Shown here one piece after another: positions 17,576 to 26,627 of a stretch of DNA of 64,000 nt. The position numbers and the translations under genes are program-made. Origin of the DNA: an uncultured Clostridia bacterium (GTDB lineage Bacteria; Bacillota; Clostridia; TANB77; CAG-508); contig CAKPPO010000001.1 of NCBI GenBank assembly GCA_934177725.1, positions 1 to 64,000 on the forward strand, in the 5' to 3' direction. How positions within the stretch are numbered: the first letter of the stretch is position 1; every line of letters begins with the position of its first letter. Under the pieces are notes generated by a model. The model was not told where the DNA came from, searched no databases, and saw only the letters and a list, made by a program, of their open reading frames with translations.

Positions 17576-19266
17576 TAGGTAGGATTGACATTCATAGTTT
17601 TATTATTAGTGTAAATAACCATACCGGGTTTACTTCCATTAGGTTTTTTTACATATTTTACAAAACAATAATCAACAGGCACATTTGAAGAAAGTTTTGC
17701 TTTACTATGAAAAGCTGCTATTTGACAACAAGCTATAATAGTATGTTCTTTTACATTTTCGCCATTGCATTTAAGCAAACAGTGGCTTCCACGAATATCT
17801 TTAGTATGAAACCAATAATCTTCATTTTTACCAAGTTTAGTAGTTATATAATCATTTTGTTTATTATTTTTTCCAACATATAGAGTAAAGCCATCTACAG
17901 TGTAAACAATTGGCTCATATTCATCGTGAACTTTTTTCTTATTAACTTTATTTTTCTTAATATTAGCTTTTTCTTTTCCTTTAAAAATACCATTTTCAGA
18001 AATTTCTAAATAAATTTCATCTAAATCGGAGATTGAATTAGCATTTTCTAATTCATAAACTATACTTTCTAAATAATCTATTTCTTTTACAGTGTCTTGT
18101 TTTTGAACACTTACGATTTCTAAAGTGTTTTTTAGTTTATGATATTTTTTAAAGAATTTTTTGGAATTATAAGAAATAGAAATTGTTTTATCTAAAGGAA
18201 TTATAATTTCGTTATTATTATCATAATAATTTTCTAAAACAATACTTTCAGTATTCTGATTAGAATCTAATCTATATAAATTAGAAGTTATAAGTTCGCC
18301 ATAAATTCTATATTTATCCATATTATCACATTCTTTTAATTTTGCATTTATATTATCAAGCTTTTTTGATATTTTCTTTAATGCAGTTAAGACTAATTTT
18401 AGAAGATTATTTCTATAAGTACTTATATTATCTATTTCTTCTTTTTTACTATAAAAATCATCTAAGAAGAAATTAACTTGTAAAGGTTCAATATTAGATG
18501 AAGTTATTACATAATCGTTGTTATTATAATTTACTAATTTGACATTGTTAGTTTCAACATTAAGTAAAATAGTCTTAATAGTATAATATAAAGAAGAAAG
18601 ATCGTTTTGTGAAAATTTATCGTTAGCAATGTTCAAAGTTTCTAAAGTAGAAGAGATGAAACTGCTGCTAAAACCAGTATAATTATTAGTAATTGATTTA
18701 GTTATATCATCATTAACGATATTCATAAAATCTTCCTTGGAAGTATTGTAGAAATCCATCTTAGTATCATTATTTGGCAATACATATTCTCTTGCAGGTA
18801 AAATATCACGAAGAGAGCCAGAAGAAATATCCAAATGCCTAATACTATCTATAATTTTATTATTCTCATTTAACAAAATTATATTGCTATGTTTTCCCAT
18901 AAGTTCAATTATTAATTTTTTCCTTAATTTATCATTTAATTCGTTATAGCCTTCTAACTCAATTGTAACAATTCTTTCTAAATTTAATGTAGAAATACTT
19001 ACAATTCTAAAACCTACTAAATGTTTTCTAAGTAGCATACAAAAATTAGGGGCATTTAATGGGTTTGGCTTACTACTAGTTGTTAAATGAATACGATAAC
19101 TATTTGATGAAATATTACAAAGTAAACAATAATTTTTTCCACCAGAATAAATACCTAATAAAATTTCATTTGAATTAGGCATATGTACTTTATTTATCTT
19201 TCCATTTATTAAACATGTATTTAATTCTGATACTACAGATTTTAGTACTATTCCGTCAAAAGCCAT
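17575..19266 (-). CDS. rqcH: RqcH / NFACT ribosome quality control protein
   Basis: A 563-residue protein of usual length (formerly FbpA / YloA). RqcH binds obstructed 50S subunits and recruits tRNA-Ala to add C-terminal alanine tails that mark the nascent chain for degradation. The N-terminal NFACT-N domain begins MAFDGIVLKSVVSEL. A long coiled coil lies around 280-400. The C-terminal NFACT-R domain shows DYWFHTKDIRGSHCLLK, AAFHSKAKLSSNVPVDYC and VKKPNGSKPGMVIYTNNKT. It is divergent from sigH across a 166-base intergenic region, with AAGGAG before the ATG. Its stop codon abuts the palindrome. Confidence 0.95.
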   Translation of the reverse strand: MAFDGIVLKSVVSELNTCLINGKINKVHMPNSNEILLGIYSGGKNYCLLCNISSNSYRIHLTTSSKPNPLNAPNFCMLLRKHLVGFRIVSISTLNLERIVTIELEGYNELNDKLRKKLIIELMGKHSNIILLNENNKIIDSIRHLDISSGSLRDILPAREYVLPNNDTKMDFYNTSKEDFMNIVNDDITKSITNNYTGFSSSFISSTLETLNIANDKFSQNDLSSLYYTIKTILLNVETNNVKLVNYNNNDYVITSSNIEPLQVNFFLDDFYSKKEEIDNISTYRNNLLKLVLTALKKISKKLDNINAKLKECDNMDKYRIYGELITSNLYRLDSNQNTESIVLENYYDNNNEIIIPLDKTISISYNSKKFFKKYHKLKNTLEIVSVQKQDTVKEIDYLESIVYELENANSISDLDEIYLEISENGIFKGKEKANIKKNKVNKKKVHDEYEPIVYTVDGFTLYVGKNNKQNDYITTKLGKNEDYWFHTKDIRGSHCLLKCNGENVKEHTIIACCQIAAFHSKAKLSSNVPVDYCFVKYVKKPNGSKPGMVIYTNNKTMNVNPT

Positions 19267-19391
19267 GTGTTAACTCCTTTTTAAAATAAATTTAATTAAA
19301 CCAAATTGTATATAATATACAGCTTAATTTAAAAATTTTCTATAATTATAATATAATAATAAAAAAATAGCAATAAAAAGTCAAAAAACTC

Positions 19392-19421
19392 TTGACATTG
19401 TAAGGAAAACTGCCATATAAT
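19392..19421 (+). promoter_or_regulatory. Promoter of sigH
   Basis: Consensus TTGACA (19392-19397), 18-base spacer, TATAAT (19416-19421). Transcription should start near 19428, only about five bases before the upstream candidate ATG at 19433, which argues for the later start at 19466. Confidence 0.75.
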
Positions 19422-19465
19422 ACAGCTAAATAATGAAATTCAACAAAAGGGGAATAAAAAACAAT

Positions 19466-20110
19466 ATGAAAAAGAGTAACCTATATTTTTCAGTTACAGA
19501 CAATTATAAAAACATGAGTGACGAAGACTTAATTACTGTAATTAAGTCTGGGGATAAATTTGCTCTTGAGTTTCTTATTGAGAAATATAAAGAATTAGTT
19601 AATATGAAAGTAAGCAAATTCTTTATGATTGGCGCAGAAAAAGAAGATATAGTGCAAGAAGGTCTAATAGGATTATTTAAAGCAATAAAGAATTATAATC
19701 CAGATATGCAAAATTCTTTTAAAACATTTGCTAACTTATGTATTGAAAGACAACTAATTACAGCAATAAAATCATCTAATAGACAAAAACATATGCCACT
19801 AAATTCATATTTATCTTTAAATACAACTGCATATGAAGATGATGAAGATTCAAACTTATTAGACATATTTGATTCACATCAAGTAGAAGATCCGTTAGAT
19901 ACAATAACTAAAAAAGAATATTATAAAACAGTTGAAGTTGCTATAGATAAATCTTTAAGTGATTTTGAAAAAAAAGTATTAAATAGATATATGCAAGGAG
20001 AAAGTTATGTTCAAATTGCAGAAAAGTTAGATGCTCCTGTAAAATCGATAGATAATGCTATTCAAAGAATAAGGAAGAAAGCAATAAAAAGCATAGGAGA
20101 TGAAACATAA
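19466..20110 (+). CDS. sigH: RNA polymerase sporulation sigma factor SigH
   Basis: A 214-residue sigma-70 factor (longer if the ATG at 19433 is used). Region 2 reads FFMIGAEKEDIVQEGLIGLF and SFKTFANLCIERQLITAIK, then RQKHMPLNSYLSLN, a block diagnostic of SigH (Spo0H). Region 4 contains SDFEKKVLNRYMQGESYVQI and PVKSIDNAIQRIRKKA. SigH drives early sporulation and stationary-phase genes. AAGGGG lies 13 bases upstream of the chosen ATG, rather far. The adjacent promoter fits vegetative sigma factor. Confidence 0.92.
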   Translation: MKKSNLYFSVTDNYKNMSDEDLITVIKSGDKFALEFLIEKYKELVNMKVSKFFMIGAEKEDIVQEGLIGLFKAIKNYNPDMQNSFKTFANLCIERQLITAIKSSNRQKHMPLNSYLSLNTTAYEDDEDSNLLDIFDSHQVEDPLDTITKKEYYKTVEVAIDKSLSDFEKKVLNRYMQGESYVQIAEKLDAPVKSIDNAIQRIRKKAIKSIGDET

Positions 20111-20148
20111 TTATAAAATGAGTGTCGATAATGGCACTCATAATATTT

Positions 20149-20224
20149 GCTACTATAGCTCAGTAGGTAGAGCGCTACCTTGGTAAGGTAGAGGTCACCA
20201 GTTCGATTCTGGTTAGTAGCTCCA
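20149..20224 (+). tRNA. tRNA-Thr (anticodon GGT)
   Basis: A 76-base cloverleaf with encoded CCA. The acceptor stem GCTACTA pairs with TAGTAGC. The D arm is GCTC...GAGC, the anticodon stem-loop CTACC-TTGGTAA-GGTAG with anticodon GGT (reads ACC/ACT), and the T arm is CCAG-TTCGATT-CTGG. It lies 38 bases after sigH. Confidence 0.95.
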
Positions 20225-20227
20225 TTT

Positions 20228-20268
20228 GAAATCAACTTACGGACTTAGTTGTTCGTAAGTTGATTTTA
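20228..20268 (+). terminator. Hairpin after tRNA-Thr(GGT)
   Basis: AAATCAACTTACG pairs with CGTAAGTTGATTT across a 12-base loop and is followed by T-rich sequence. It probably ends the tRNA transcript and overlaps the 3' end of the decayed gene on the other strand. Confidence 0.65.
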
Positions 20269-21017
20269 TTCCATACCCTTTCAAATAGCCTAGTATTAAT
20301 AACTTAAGTGTATTTTTTTTTATTAAATCATAAGTTTTATTAATATTGGAAGAATCAGATAGTTCTTCTTTTGAATATCTTACTTCTGATGTTAGCTCTC
20401 CATTATAATTAATATCTGTTAAAGCCTTTCTAACATCATTCCAATTAACAGTTCCATCAAATGGTTGATTATGAGAATCTATTCCGTAATTGTCATGTAT
20501 ATGAGTGACAATTAATTTGTTACCAATTTTAACTATTTCGTTGTACATATCTAGATTTCCAACATTGGCATGTCCAAAGTCAAAACAAATACCCAATACT
20601 TCTTTATCATATTTTTTATTATAATATTCAACTATTTTTATAAGTTCATCTATATAAGGCGCTGTATTTCTAAATAATGGATCATCTTTTTCCATTTGAG
20701 TTCCATTTTCATTGCTATTAAGATATCATTTTCAATTGCTTTTTCTACAAAAGGTTCTAAATATTTTATGTTATGTTCTATTCTATAGATTTATCTATAT
20801 CATAATTATAATTTTCATCTAAATATGTACCTACATGAACAACTATTCTTTTTACTCCAATTTCTTTTGAAATATCAAGAGATTTTAATATTCTATTCTT
20901 TAATATATCTTTATCATCTCTTTTATAGTAAATATTAAAGAAGAATGGATAATGAATAGGTGCATGTGCAATATTAAATGTTATAGATGAATCCTTTAAA
21001 ATATATTCCTCCAACAT
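20237..21017 (-). pseudogene. Decayed sugar-phosphate isomerase/epimerase (TIM barrel)
   Basis: Minus-strand fragments together resemble AP-endonuclease-2/xylose-isomerase-like TIM-barrel proteins. An N-terminal piece (21017-20778) contains FNIAHAPIHYPFF and KRIVVHVGTYL. A C-terminal piece (20695-20237) contains GICFDFGHANVG, VTHIHDN and VNWNDVRKALTDINYNGEL, the metal-site region of the family. Between them the reading shifts twice: near 20770 (one base short before HNIKYLEPFVEKAIEN) and near 20727 (one base short before ENGTQMEKDD). The normal first barrel strand and helix are also missing at the N-terminus. The combination supports a true pseudogene rather than a single read error. Confidence 0.8.
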
Positions 21018-21125
21018 ATATTATTTTTTCTGTATTATACTATAAAATAACAAAATTCTCCATACTTTCATTGGAATTTGATAAGATTTCATATATAATT
21101 CTTTTAATATAAAAAAATAAACAAC

Positions 21126-21155
21126 TTGATTTTATGTAAATATATATGATATAAT
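21126..21155 (+). promoter_or_regulatory. Promoter of the orphan gene at 21288
   Basis: TTGATT (21126-21131), 18-base spacer, TATAAT (21150-21155). It gives a leader of about 125 bases with no obvious conserved structure. Confidence 0.6.
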
Positions 21156-21287
21156 AGAAACGATATTGGCAAAGATTCATGTTGATTATCTTATTTTCAC
21201 TGATTAGTGAGAGGAGATTCCTTTAACTTTTTAGTTTATCAATATAACCCAATAAACAACAGTAAAAGTATAGAAGGAGGAGCTACT

Positions 21288-22094
21288 ATGCTTAAAAGAG
21301 AAAATGACCAATTTATCTATTTGATAACAGAACAAATGAATGCAATTATTGATGGACGGTATTCCAAAACACCTTGTGCAGAAGAAATCATACCTATGAT
21401 AGAGGCTTTTTTTAAAAAGTCTATAATGGTTAAAAGTAGGAGGGACAAATCTAATATTATATGTTCTCTCATTGAAAAAATGATAGAAATTGTAAAGTAT
21501 CTTGCTGAAAATACTCGGAATTATGAGAAACTTAGTACAGAAGATGTTTCATCTCTCCAAAAAATCTTTGACGAATTAGATACACTTTATGCTGAAGAAA
21601 TTGAACGAATTTCTCAGTCAAAAAATAAGGAGAACCTCAGTCAAAAAATTGATTGCATTGGTCAAATTATATGCAAAAATACGGTTTACATGCACGACTC
21701 GGAAGAAAAACATGATAATTATCGGGATGGAATGATTTTTCAAAACTATGAAAACTTGTGGAAAATCATACATCGTCTTAACAGCGAGTGGGATGAACTA
21801 TGTAGCAGAGGATTTTCTTTGAGAGTATTCTATGACTATTGGGACTCTTTCAAGTATGATAGGACAGAGGGGTTGGAGGAAACTGAAAAAGAAAAAATGA
21901 CAACTTTTATGGCAGTACTTGATGGCAAGAAAAAATTTGTTCCAATTTATGAGAAAAGATGGGTATGTTTCAAAGTAGTTGACAATGATTTTGATGAAGA
22001 AATTGTCAAAACAACAATTGAAAGTAAAAATTACAAGTCTTATCGTATGCAACAAAATGGAGAAGAAGCTCATGAGATAAATTCCGAAGAGTGA
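21288..22094 (+). CDS. Orphan acidic protein, unknown function
   Basis: A 268-residue soluble, helical, acidic protein. I do not recognise the family. No signal peptide, membrane helix or catalytic motif is visible. The middle (about 165-215) is rich in aromatics (YENLWKIIHRLNSEWDEL; FSLRVFYDYWDSF). The start is fixed by AAGGAGG at 21274-21280, seven bases before the ATG; an in-frame upstream ATG at 21207 has no ribosome site. Codon use (cgg, ctc, ggg) is less A-biased than its neighbours, which with the adjoining pseudogene suggests an acquired segment. It has its own promoter and terminator. Confidence 0.7.
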   Translation: MLKRENDQFIYLITEQMNAIIDGRYSKTPCAEEIIPMIEAFFKKSIMVKSRRDKSNIICSLIEKMIEIVKYLAENTRNYEKLSTEDVSSLQKIFDELDTLYAEEIERISQSKNKENLSQKIDCIGQIICKNTVYMHDSEEKHDNYRDGMIFQNYENLWKIIHRLNSEWDELCSRGFSLRVFYDYWDSFKYDRTEGLEETEKEKMTTFMAVLDGKKKFVPIYEKRWVCFKVVDNDFDEEIVKTTIESKNYKSYRMQQNGEEAHEINSEE

Positions 22095-22110
22095 ACAAGA
22101 ATGCAAGTAG

Positions 22111-22155
22111 TATATAAAAGCTGGTTCAATAAGAGCCAGCTTTTATATATTTTTT
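22111..22155 (+). terminator. Terminator of the orphan gene
   Basis: ATATAAAAGCTGGTTC pairs with GAGCCAGCTTTTATAT around AATAA, followed by a T-rich run. It lies just before the 3' end of the convergent CAAX-protease gene. Confidence 0.85.
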
Positions 22156-22157
22156 TA

Positions 22158-22913
22158 TTATATAAATAATATCCATATCAATTTTGAAATAAGATGTGTA
22201 CCAATATGGGCAATAATAGAATATTTTATTCCATACTTTCTGTATAACCATCCAAAAAGTAATCCAAGTCCACCATTAAGTAGGAAACATCTTACTAATA
22301 TCATTGGAGTTAATTGTCCCATCGTAGCGAAAGTAGTTGTTAAATGGCCAGCAGCAAATAATAAAGCAGTAACTACATTCGAAATTATAAATACTATAGT
22401 AGGTATATTTTTGCTTTTCTTAAAAAATACTTTATAAATAATTAATGATAATAAAGACATTAAGAACAATCTAATCATTACTTCTTCTATAACACCACCA
22501 TAAAAGAAAGATGACAAAATATAACTTATACTTGGTTTAACTTCATATAATTGTTTTACTGATTCAATATAATTACTAAATAACAAAACATCAAATAATA
22601 TTAAACTAAGTCCGCCAATAATAGATATTATTATAGACTTAGTAAGTCCCTTTTTTTCTGTTTTAAAACCTTTCCATAGTCCGATTTTATTAGATAACAC
22701 TATACCAATACTTCCAAGGATTAAAGCATATATAACTGATTGTAAAGTAGATACAACAATTAATAAATACTTATTACCAATTTGATTTACAATTTCATTT
22801 AATATATCTTCTGAGTATGTTTCAAGTAAATAAAATCCTGTAAATATTCCTCCAATTAAACCACATATTGCAAAAAACAATAATACTTTCCAATTTTCTT
22901 TAATATATTTCAT
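22158..22913 (-). CDS. CPBP-family intramembrane metalloprotease
   Basis: A 251-residue protein with about seven or eight hydrophobic helices. The CPBP (Abi/CAAX-protease) motifs are present: EEVMIR (Glu-Glu-x3-Arg) around residues 140-145, the His-bearing FAAGHLTTTF and a late IAHIGTH segment. Members cleave prenylated or membrane proteins, and bacterial ones are often linked to peptide self-immunity. It lies 25 bases downstream of an XRE regulator on the same strand and is probably co-transcribed with it. Substrate unknown. Confidence 0.85.
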   Translation of the reverse strand: MKYIKENWKVLLFFAICGLIGGIFTGFYLLETYSEDILNEIVNQIGNKYLLIVVSTLQSVIYALILGSIGIVLSNKIGLWKGFKTEKKGLTKSIIISIIGGLSLILFDVLLFSNYIESVKQLYEVKPSISYILSSFFYGGVIEEVMIRLFLMSLLSLIIYKVFFKKSKNIPTIVFIISNVVTALLFAAGHLTTTFATMGQLTPMILVRCFLLNGGLGLLFGWLYRKYGIKYSIIAHIGTHLISKLIWILFI

Positions 22914-22938
22914 ATTAAATCTCCTTTCTAATAACTTA

Positions 22939-23547
22939 TTATTTAATTAATATTTTTTTGTTCCAACTCTTTTCGCCACACTTTGGACATTTCATATATC
23001 GATTTTTCTTAAAATGTATTGCAAAATAAACTTGTAAATACGTTGGAATATATTTGTTATGACATTTTCCACATTCATAATAACCAGTTTCAGTTTCTAT
23101 TTTTAGAGCAAATGAAACACCAGCAAATAAAATTATAGATGCAAGTATAAACAAAATAATTTTAACAGCTAAATTTTCTACAACAAAAGAAAGTACAAAT
23201 ATTAAAATTATAAAGGTTACAGTTGCCATAATATAAATTACATTCTCACAAAATAATAGTTTTTCATTTTGCTGTTCTTCTTTTTTTGCGATTTCAAATA
23301 GATTTTCTTCTGCTTTGAAATTATAATTATTAGTTTCAATTTTTTCACCGCTTAATAATTCATTTACACTAATATTAAAAATTTCACATAAATCAAGCAT
23401 TATTGAAGAGTCAGGCATACCTCTTCCAGTTTCCCACTTAGATATAGCCCTATCTGTTATATTAAGTTTTTCTGCAAGTTCTGCTTGAGTTAATCCTTTT
23501 TGCTTTCTACAATCAGCAATAAATTTTCCTATTTTTATTTGTTCCAT
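22939..23547 (-). CDS. XRE-family regulator with membrane helices and zinc ribbon
   Basis: A 202-residue protein. An N-terminal Cro/C1 helix-turn-helix (about 5-60, CRKQKGLTQAELAEKLNIT and AISKWETGRGMPD) is followed by a linker. Two membrane helices come next (about 100-145), then a C-terminal zinc ribbon with CGKC and CPKC pairs. The start at 23547 (MEQIKIGKF) is preceded by AAAGAGA; the upstream in-frame ATGs lack ribosome sites. A DNA-binding domain tethered to the membrane with an exposed or cytoplasmic zinc ribbon suggests sensing of an envelope signal. It probably regulates its own operon with the CPBP protease. Confidence 0.85.
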   Translation of the reverse strand: MEQIKIGKFIADCRKQKGLTQAELAEKLNITDRAISKWETGRGMPDSSIMLDLCEIFNISVNELLSGEKIETNNYNFKAEENLFEIAKKEEQQNEKLLFCENVIYIMATVTFIILIFVLSFVVENLAVKIILFILASIILFAGVSFALKIETETGYYECGKCHNKYIPTYLQVYFAIHFKKNRYMKCPKCGEKSWNKKILIK

Positions 23548-23821
23548 ATGATTTGTCTCTTTCATATTTATTTTAGAATGTTTCTTTACAAAAGTAAACA
23601 AACTAATAGTAGAGTTATGAAAAACAACTATTAGTAGAGCTACATAACGCAAAAAAACATAGATATTTCTAAAATGAATTATATCATAATTAAAATTAGA
23701 TTGTATAGTAAAAACAAAACATAATAAATTAATTAAATTTACCTTATTTTACTTGTATTTTAAAGTAAAATATTGTATAGTTATAAAAGCAATTAATAAA
23801 GTTAGAAAGAGGGAAATATAA

Positions 23822-24913
23822 ATGAAAATAGGAATAGTAGGGCTTCCAAACGTAGGAAAATCAACATTATTTAATAGTATAACAAATGCAGGAGCAGAAT
23901 GTGCAAACTATCCATTTTGTACAATAGAGCCAAACATAGGAGTTGTACCTGTACCAGATGAAAGATTAGATAAATTAACCCAAATGTATAAACCAGAAAA
24001 AACAACACATGCAATAATAGAATTTGTTGATATTGCTGGTTTAGTAAAAGGAGCAAGTAAAGGAGAAGGGTTAGGAAATAAATTCTTATCACATATTAGA
24101 GAAGTAGATGCAATAGCACATGTTGTAAGATGCTTTGAAGATTCAAATATTGTCCATGTAGATGGAAGTATAGCTCCTTTAAGAGATATAGAAACTATCA
24201 ACTTAGAACTTATCTTTGCAGATATGGATATGGTAGAAAAAAGATTAGATGGTGCTAAAAAACGTTTAAAAGCAGATAAAAAAGCAGCAGATGAAATATC
24301 TGTATTAGAAAAAATAAAAGAAGCATTAGAAAAAGGAAAATGTGCAAGAACTGTTGAATTAACAAAAGAAGAGAAAGAAACAATAAAAGATTTATATTTA
24401 CTTACTTCAAAACCAGTTTTATATATAGCAAACGTTTCAGAAGAACAAATTGAAAATGCAGAAAATGATGAAATGGTAAAACAAGTAAAAGAATTTGCTA
24501 AAACAGAAAATGCAAAAGTAATTCCGCTTTGCGTAAAAATAGAAGAAGAATTATCTAGCCTAGAAGGTGATGATAAAAAAGAAATGCTAGAAGCATTAGG
24601 TCTTAGCGAATCTGGATTAGACAAAGTTGTAAAAACAAGTTATGACTTATTAGGTTTAATGAGTTTCTTAACAGCAGGAGAACCAGAAGTAAGAGCTTGG
24701 ACAATAAAGAAAGGAACAAAAGCACCACAAGCGGCAGGAAAAATCCATTCAGATATTGAGAGGGGATTTATACGTGCAGAAGTTGTTTCATATGATGATT
24801 TAATAAGAGAAGGCTCTATGCTTGCATGTAAAGAAAAAGGATTAGTTCGCTCAGAAGGAAAAGAATATGTAATGCAAGACGGAGATATAGTATTATTTAG
24901 ATTTAATGTATAA
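23822..24913 (+). CDS. ychF: YchF/OLA1-family ATPase
   Basis: A 363-residue Obg-family P-loop protein that hydrolyses ATP rather than GTP. Motifs include GLPNVGKSTLFNSIT (P-loop), the ANYPFCTIEPNIG segment, VDIAGLVKGASKGEGLGNKF (switch II) and the C-terminal TGS domain ending in QDGDIVLFRFNV. It associates with the ribosome and affects stress responses. Length is normal. AGAGGGA precedes the ATG. The gene stands alone with a strong terminator downstream. Confidence 0.96.
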   Translation: MKIGIVGLPNVGKSTLFNSITNAGAECANYPFCTIEPNIGVVPVPDERLDKLTQMYKPEKTTHAIIEFVDIAGLVKGASKGEGLGNKFLSHIREVDAIAHVVRCFEDSNIVHVDGSIAPLRDIETINLELIFADMDMVEKRLDGAKKRLKADKKAADEISVLEKIKEALEKGKCARTVELTKEEKETIKDLYLLTSKPVLYIANVSEEQIENAENDEMVKQVKEFAKTENAKVIPLCVKIEEELSSLEGDDKKEMLEALGLSESGLDKVVKTSYDLLGLMSFLTAGEPEVRAWTIKKGTKAPQAAGKIHSDIERGFIRAEVVSYDDLIREGSMLACKEKGLVRSEGKEYVMQDGDIVLFRFNV

Positions 24914-24993
24914 ATTAAAAAAATATTTAAAAGGAATAACTAAAGATTACTTAGGGAAAATTAGAGTGGGCAATAGAATATGAAATAAAAAAT

Positions 24994-25030
24994 AAATTGG
25001 TGGAAATTCAAAATAAATTTCCACCAATTT
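24994..25030 (+). terminator. Terminator region after ychF
   Basis: AAATTGGTGGAAATT (24994-25008) is exactly complementary to 25016-25030 around a 7-base loop, followed by TGTATT. The stem is strong but the T-run is short. It may serve both ychF and, from the other side, the cotJ operon. Confidence 0.65.
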
Positions 25031-25112
25031 TGTATTAAAATAAATTAGAATGTATTTAAATTTTTCAAAAAATTTAAGTTTATCTAAATCTATTCGAATA
25101 TTGTTTTTGAAA

Positions 25113-25724
25113 TTAGTTATTATCACACATTTTTTTAGTACAATTTGCCATATAGAATTTCTTTTCAGCTAATTTATCTTGTACTCCACGAAGAGCTTCA
25201 CCGAATCTTTGGAAGTGGTTAACCTCTCTTTGACGCAAGAAACGAAGAGGGTCTAATACATCAGGGTCATCCTTACAAAGGTCAATTAATTTTTCATAAG
25301 TTGCTCTAGCTTTTTGCTCTGCTGCTAAATCTTCTTGAAGATTTGCAATAGGATCTCCTTTACAAGCAATATAAGCAGCTGTCCAAGGTGTACCGCTAGC
25401 AGACTGAGGATAAACATCCACACCATGATCTGTATAATATGCACCAAGTCCTGCTTTTTCAATTTCTTCAGGGCAAACACCATCAGTTAACTGGTGAACA
25501 ATAGTACCAACCATTTCAAGATGGGCAAGCTCCTCAGTACCTATATCATTTAAAATTGCTTTTGTATTTTGATCTGGCATGCCAAATCTTTGTGATAAAT
25601 ATCTTAAAGAAGCAGCAAGTTCTCCATCTGGTCCACCATATTGAGATATTATAAATTTAGCAAGTTTAGGATTTGGACATTTTATATTAATTGGGTATTG
25701 TAACACTTTATTATAAGTCCACAT
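25113..25724 (-). CDS. cotJC: Spore coat protein CotJC (manganese-catalase-like)
   Basis: A 203-residue protein of the Mn-catalase/CotJC family, a four-helix ferritin-like fold in the spore coat. Diagnostic sequence includes MWTYNKVLQYPINIKCPNP, QYGGPDGELAASLRYLSQR, GTEELAHLEMVGTIVHQL (metal-ligand Glu/His) and the late REVNHFQRFGEAL. The start is the ATG at 25724, preceded by AAAGGGGGA. It overlaps the cotJB stop by one base (TAATG), so translation is coupled. Last gene of the cotJABC operon. Confidence 0.95.
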   Translation of the reverse strand: MWTYNKVLQYPINIKCPNPKLAKFIISQYGGPDGELAASLRYLSQRFGMPDQNTKAILNDIGTEELAHLEMVGTIVHQLTDGVCPEEIEKAGLGAYYTDHGVDVYPQSASGTPWTAAYIACKGDPIANLQEDLAAEQKARATYEKLIDLCKDDPDVLDPLRFLRQREVNHFQRFGEALRGVQDKLAEKKFYMANCTKKMCDNN

Positions 25725-26101
25725 TAAAAATTCCCCCTTTCCCAAGGCCAAGGTTCTTCAAGCCATCTCCATTTATTACATGGGAAAGCTATAGTAAGAG
25801 GTCCAAATGCCTTTTGATATTGTTCCATTAATTCGTTAAGTTTAGTAGCATATTCTCTGTGAAGACAAAGAGCTTTTTCATCTTCTGGGTGTGTATCTAA
25901 ATATTCTGCAAGTTCTACAATTGCAAATTTTAAACAACGAATTTTTTGAAGCATTTCTTCTCTAGTTTCTTGTTTTTCTTCACAAGTTTCTTCAGCTCCG
26001 ATATTAGTAAATTCATAAGAATATACAGGAACTCTTGGAGTGTTGCAACTTGGACTACAACAACAGTCACAACCGCAATTTCTATTTTCATTTTCTAACA
26101 T
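25724..26101 (-). CDS. cotJB: Spore coat protein CotJB
   Basis: A 125-residue protein. The C-terminal 80 residues match CotJB: LRCLKFAIVELAEYLDTHP, the LNELMEQYQKAFGPLT block and the Trp-rich end KWRWLEEPWPW. The first 30 residues are an unusual Cys-rich stretch (CGCDCCCSPSC), which may cross-link or bind metal in the coat. It overlaps cotJA by seven bases and cotJC by one. Confidence 0.93.
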   Translation of the reverse strand: MLENENRNCGCDCCCSPSCNTPRVPVYSYEFTNIGAEETCEEKQETREEMLQKIRCLKFAIVELAEYLDTHPEDEKALCLHREYATKLNELMEQYQKAFGPLTIAFPCNKWRWLEEPWPWERGNF

Positions 26102-26448
26102 TTGTTACACCCCTCTCCAATAGTATTCATAGCTTTTATAAAAGCATTTTCTTCAACAGATTGACATGGTGAATATGGGCTAACAAGCTCAGGAAAAATA
26201 GTTCCCATTTTCAAACCAACACATGGAGTAAAAGTTTTATCCATTGTTTGAATAGGAACGTAACTTTGTGCAAGTAAAGGATTTTGAGGGAAAACAGATT
26301 CACCTTGTTCAAAACCACAATTACATGCATTATCATCTTTTTTAGTATAATAATCAGCTGCAACACCATAATCATTACAAATTGTTTCTAAAACATTTTG
26401 ATCAAAATTATTTTGACAGCAGCATCTTTTGTACTTACAATTATACAT
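26095..26448 (-). CDS. cotJA: Spore-coat-associated protein CotJA
   Basis: A 117-residue protein containing the CotJA core PLLAQSYVPIQTMDK, then CVGLKMGTIFPELVSPY. It carries a longer Cys-rich N-terminus (YKRCCCQNNF) than Bacillus CotJA. AAGGAGG lies before the ATG. The upstream region should hold a mother-cell (sigma-E type) promoter; I see only weak matches. First gene of the operon. Confidence 0.9.
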   Translation of the reverse strand: MYNCKYKRCCCQNNFDQNVLETICNDYGVAADYYTKKDDNACNCGFEQGESVFPQNPLLAQSYVPIQTMDKTFTPCVGLKMGTIFPELVSPYSPCQSVEENAFIKAMNTIGEGCNKC

Positions 26449-26627
26449 GTTTAAAGCCTCCTTAATTTAAAAGATTTATAGTACATATTATGAGAAAATA
26501 AAGAAAAATGTTACAAAATAAAGAACAATGTAGAAATTATGTAAAACAAATTTAGTTATTAGTATAGACTTTTTTGAATAAATATTATATAATATATTAG
26601 CTAAAAAGGAAGGTGAAAATATAAAAG

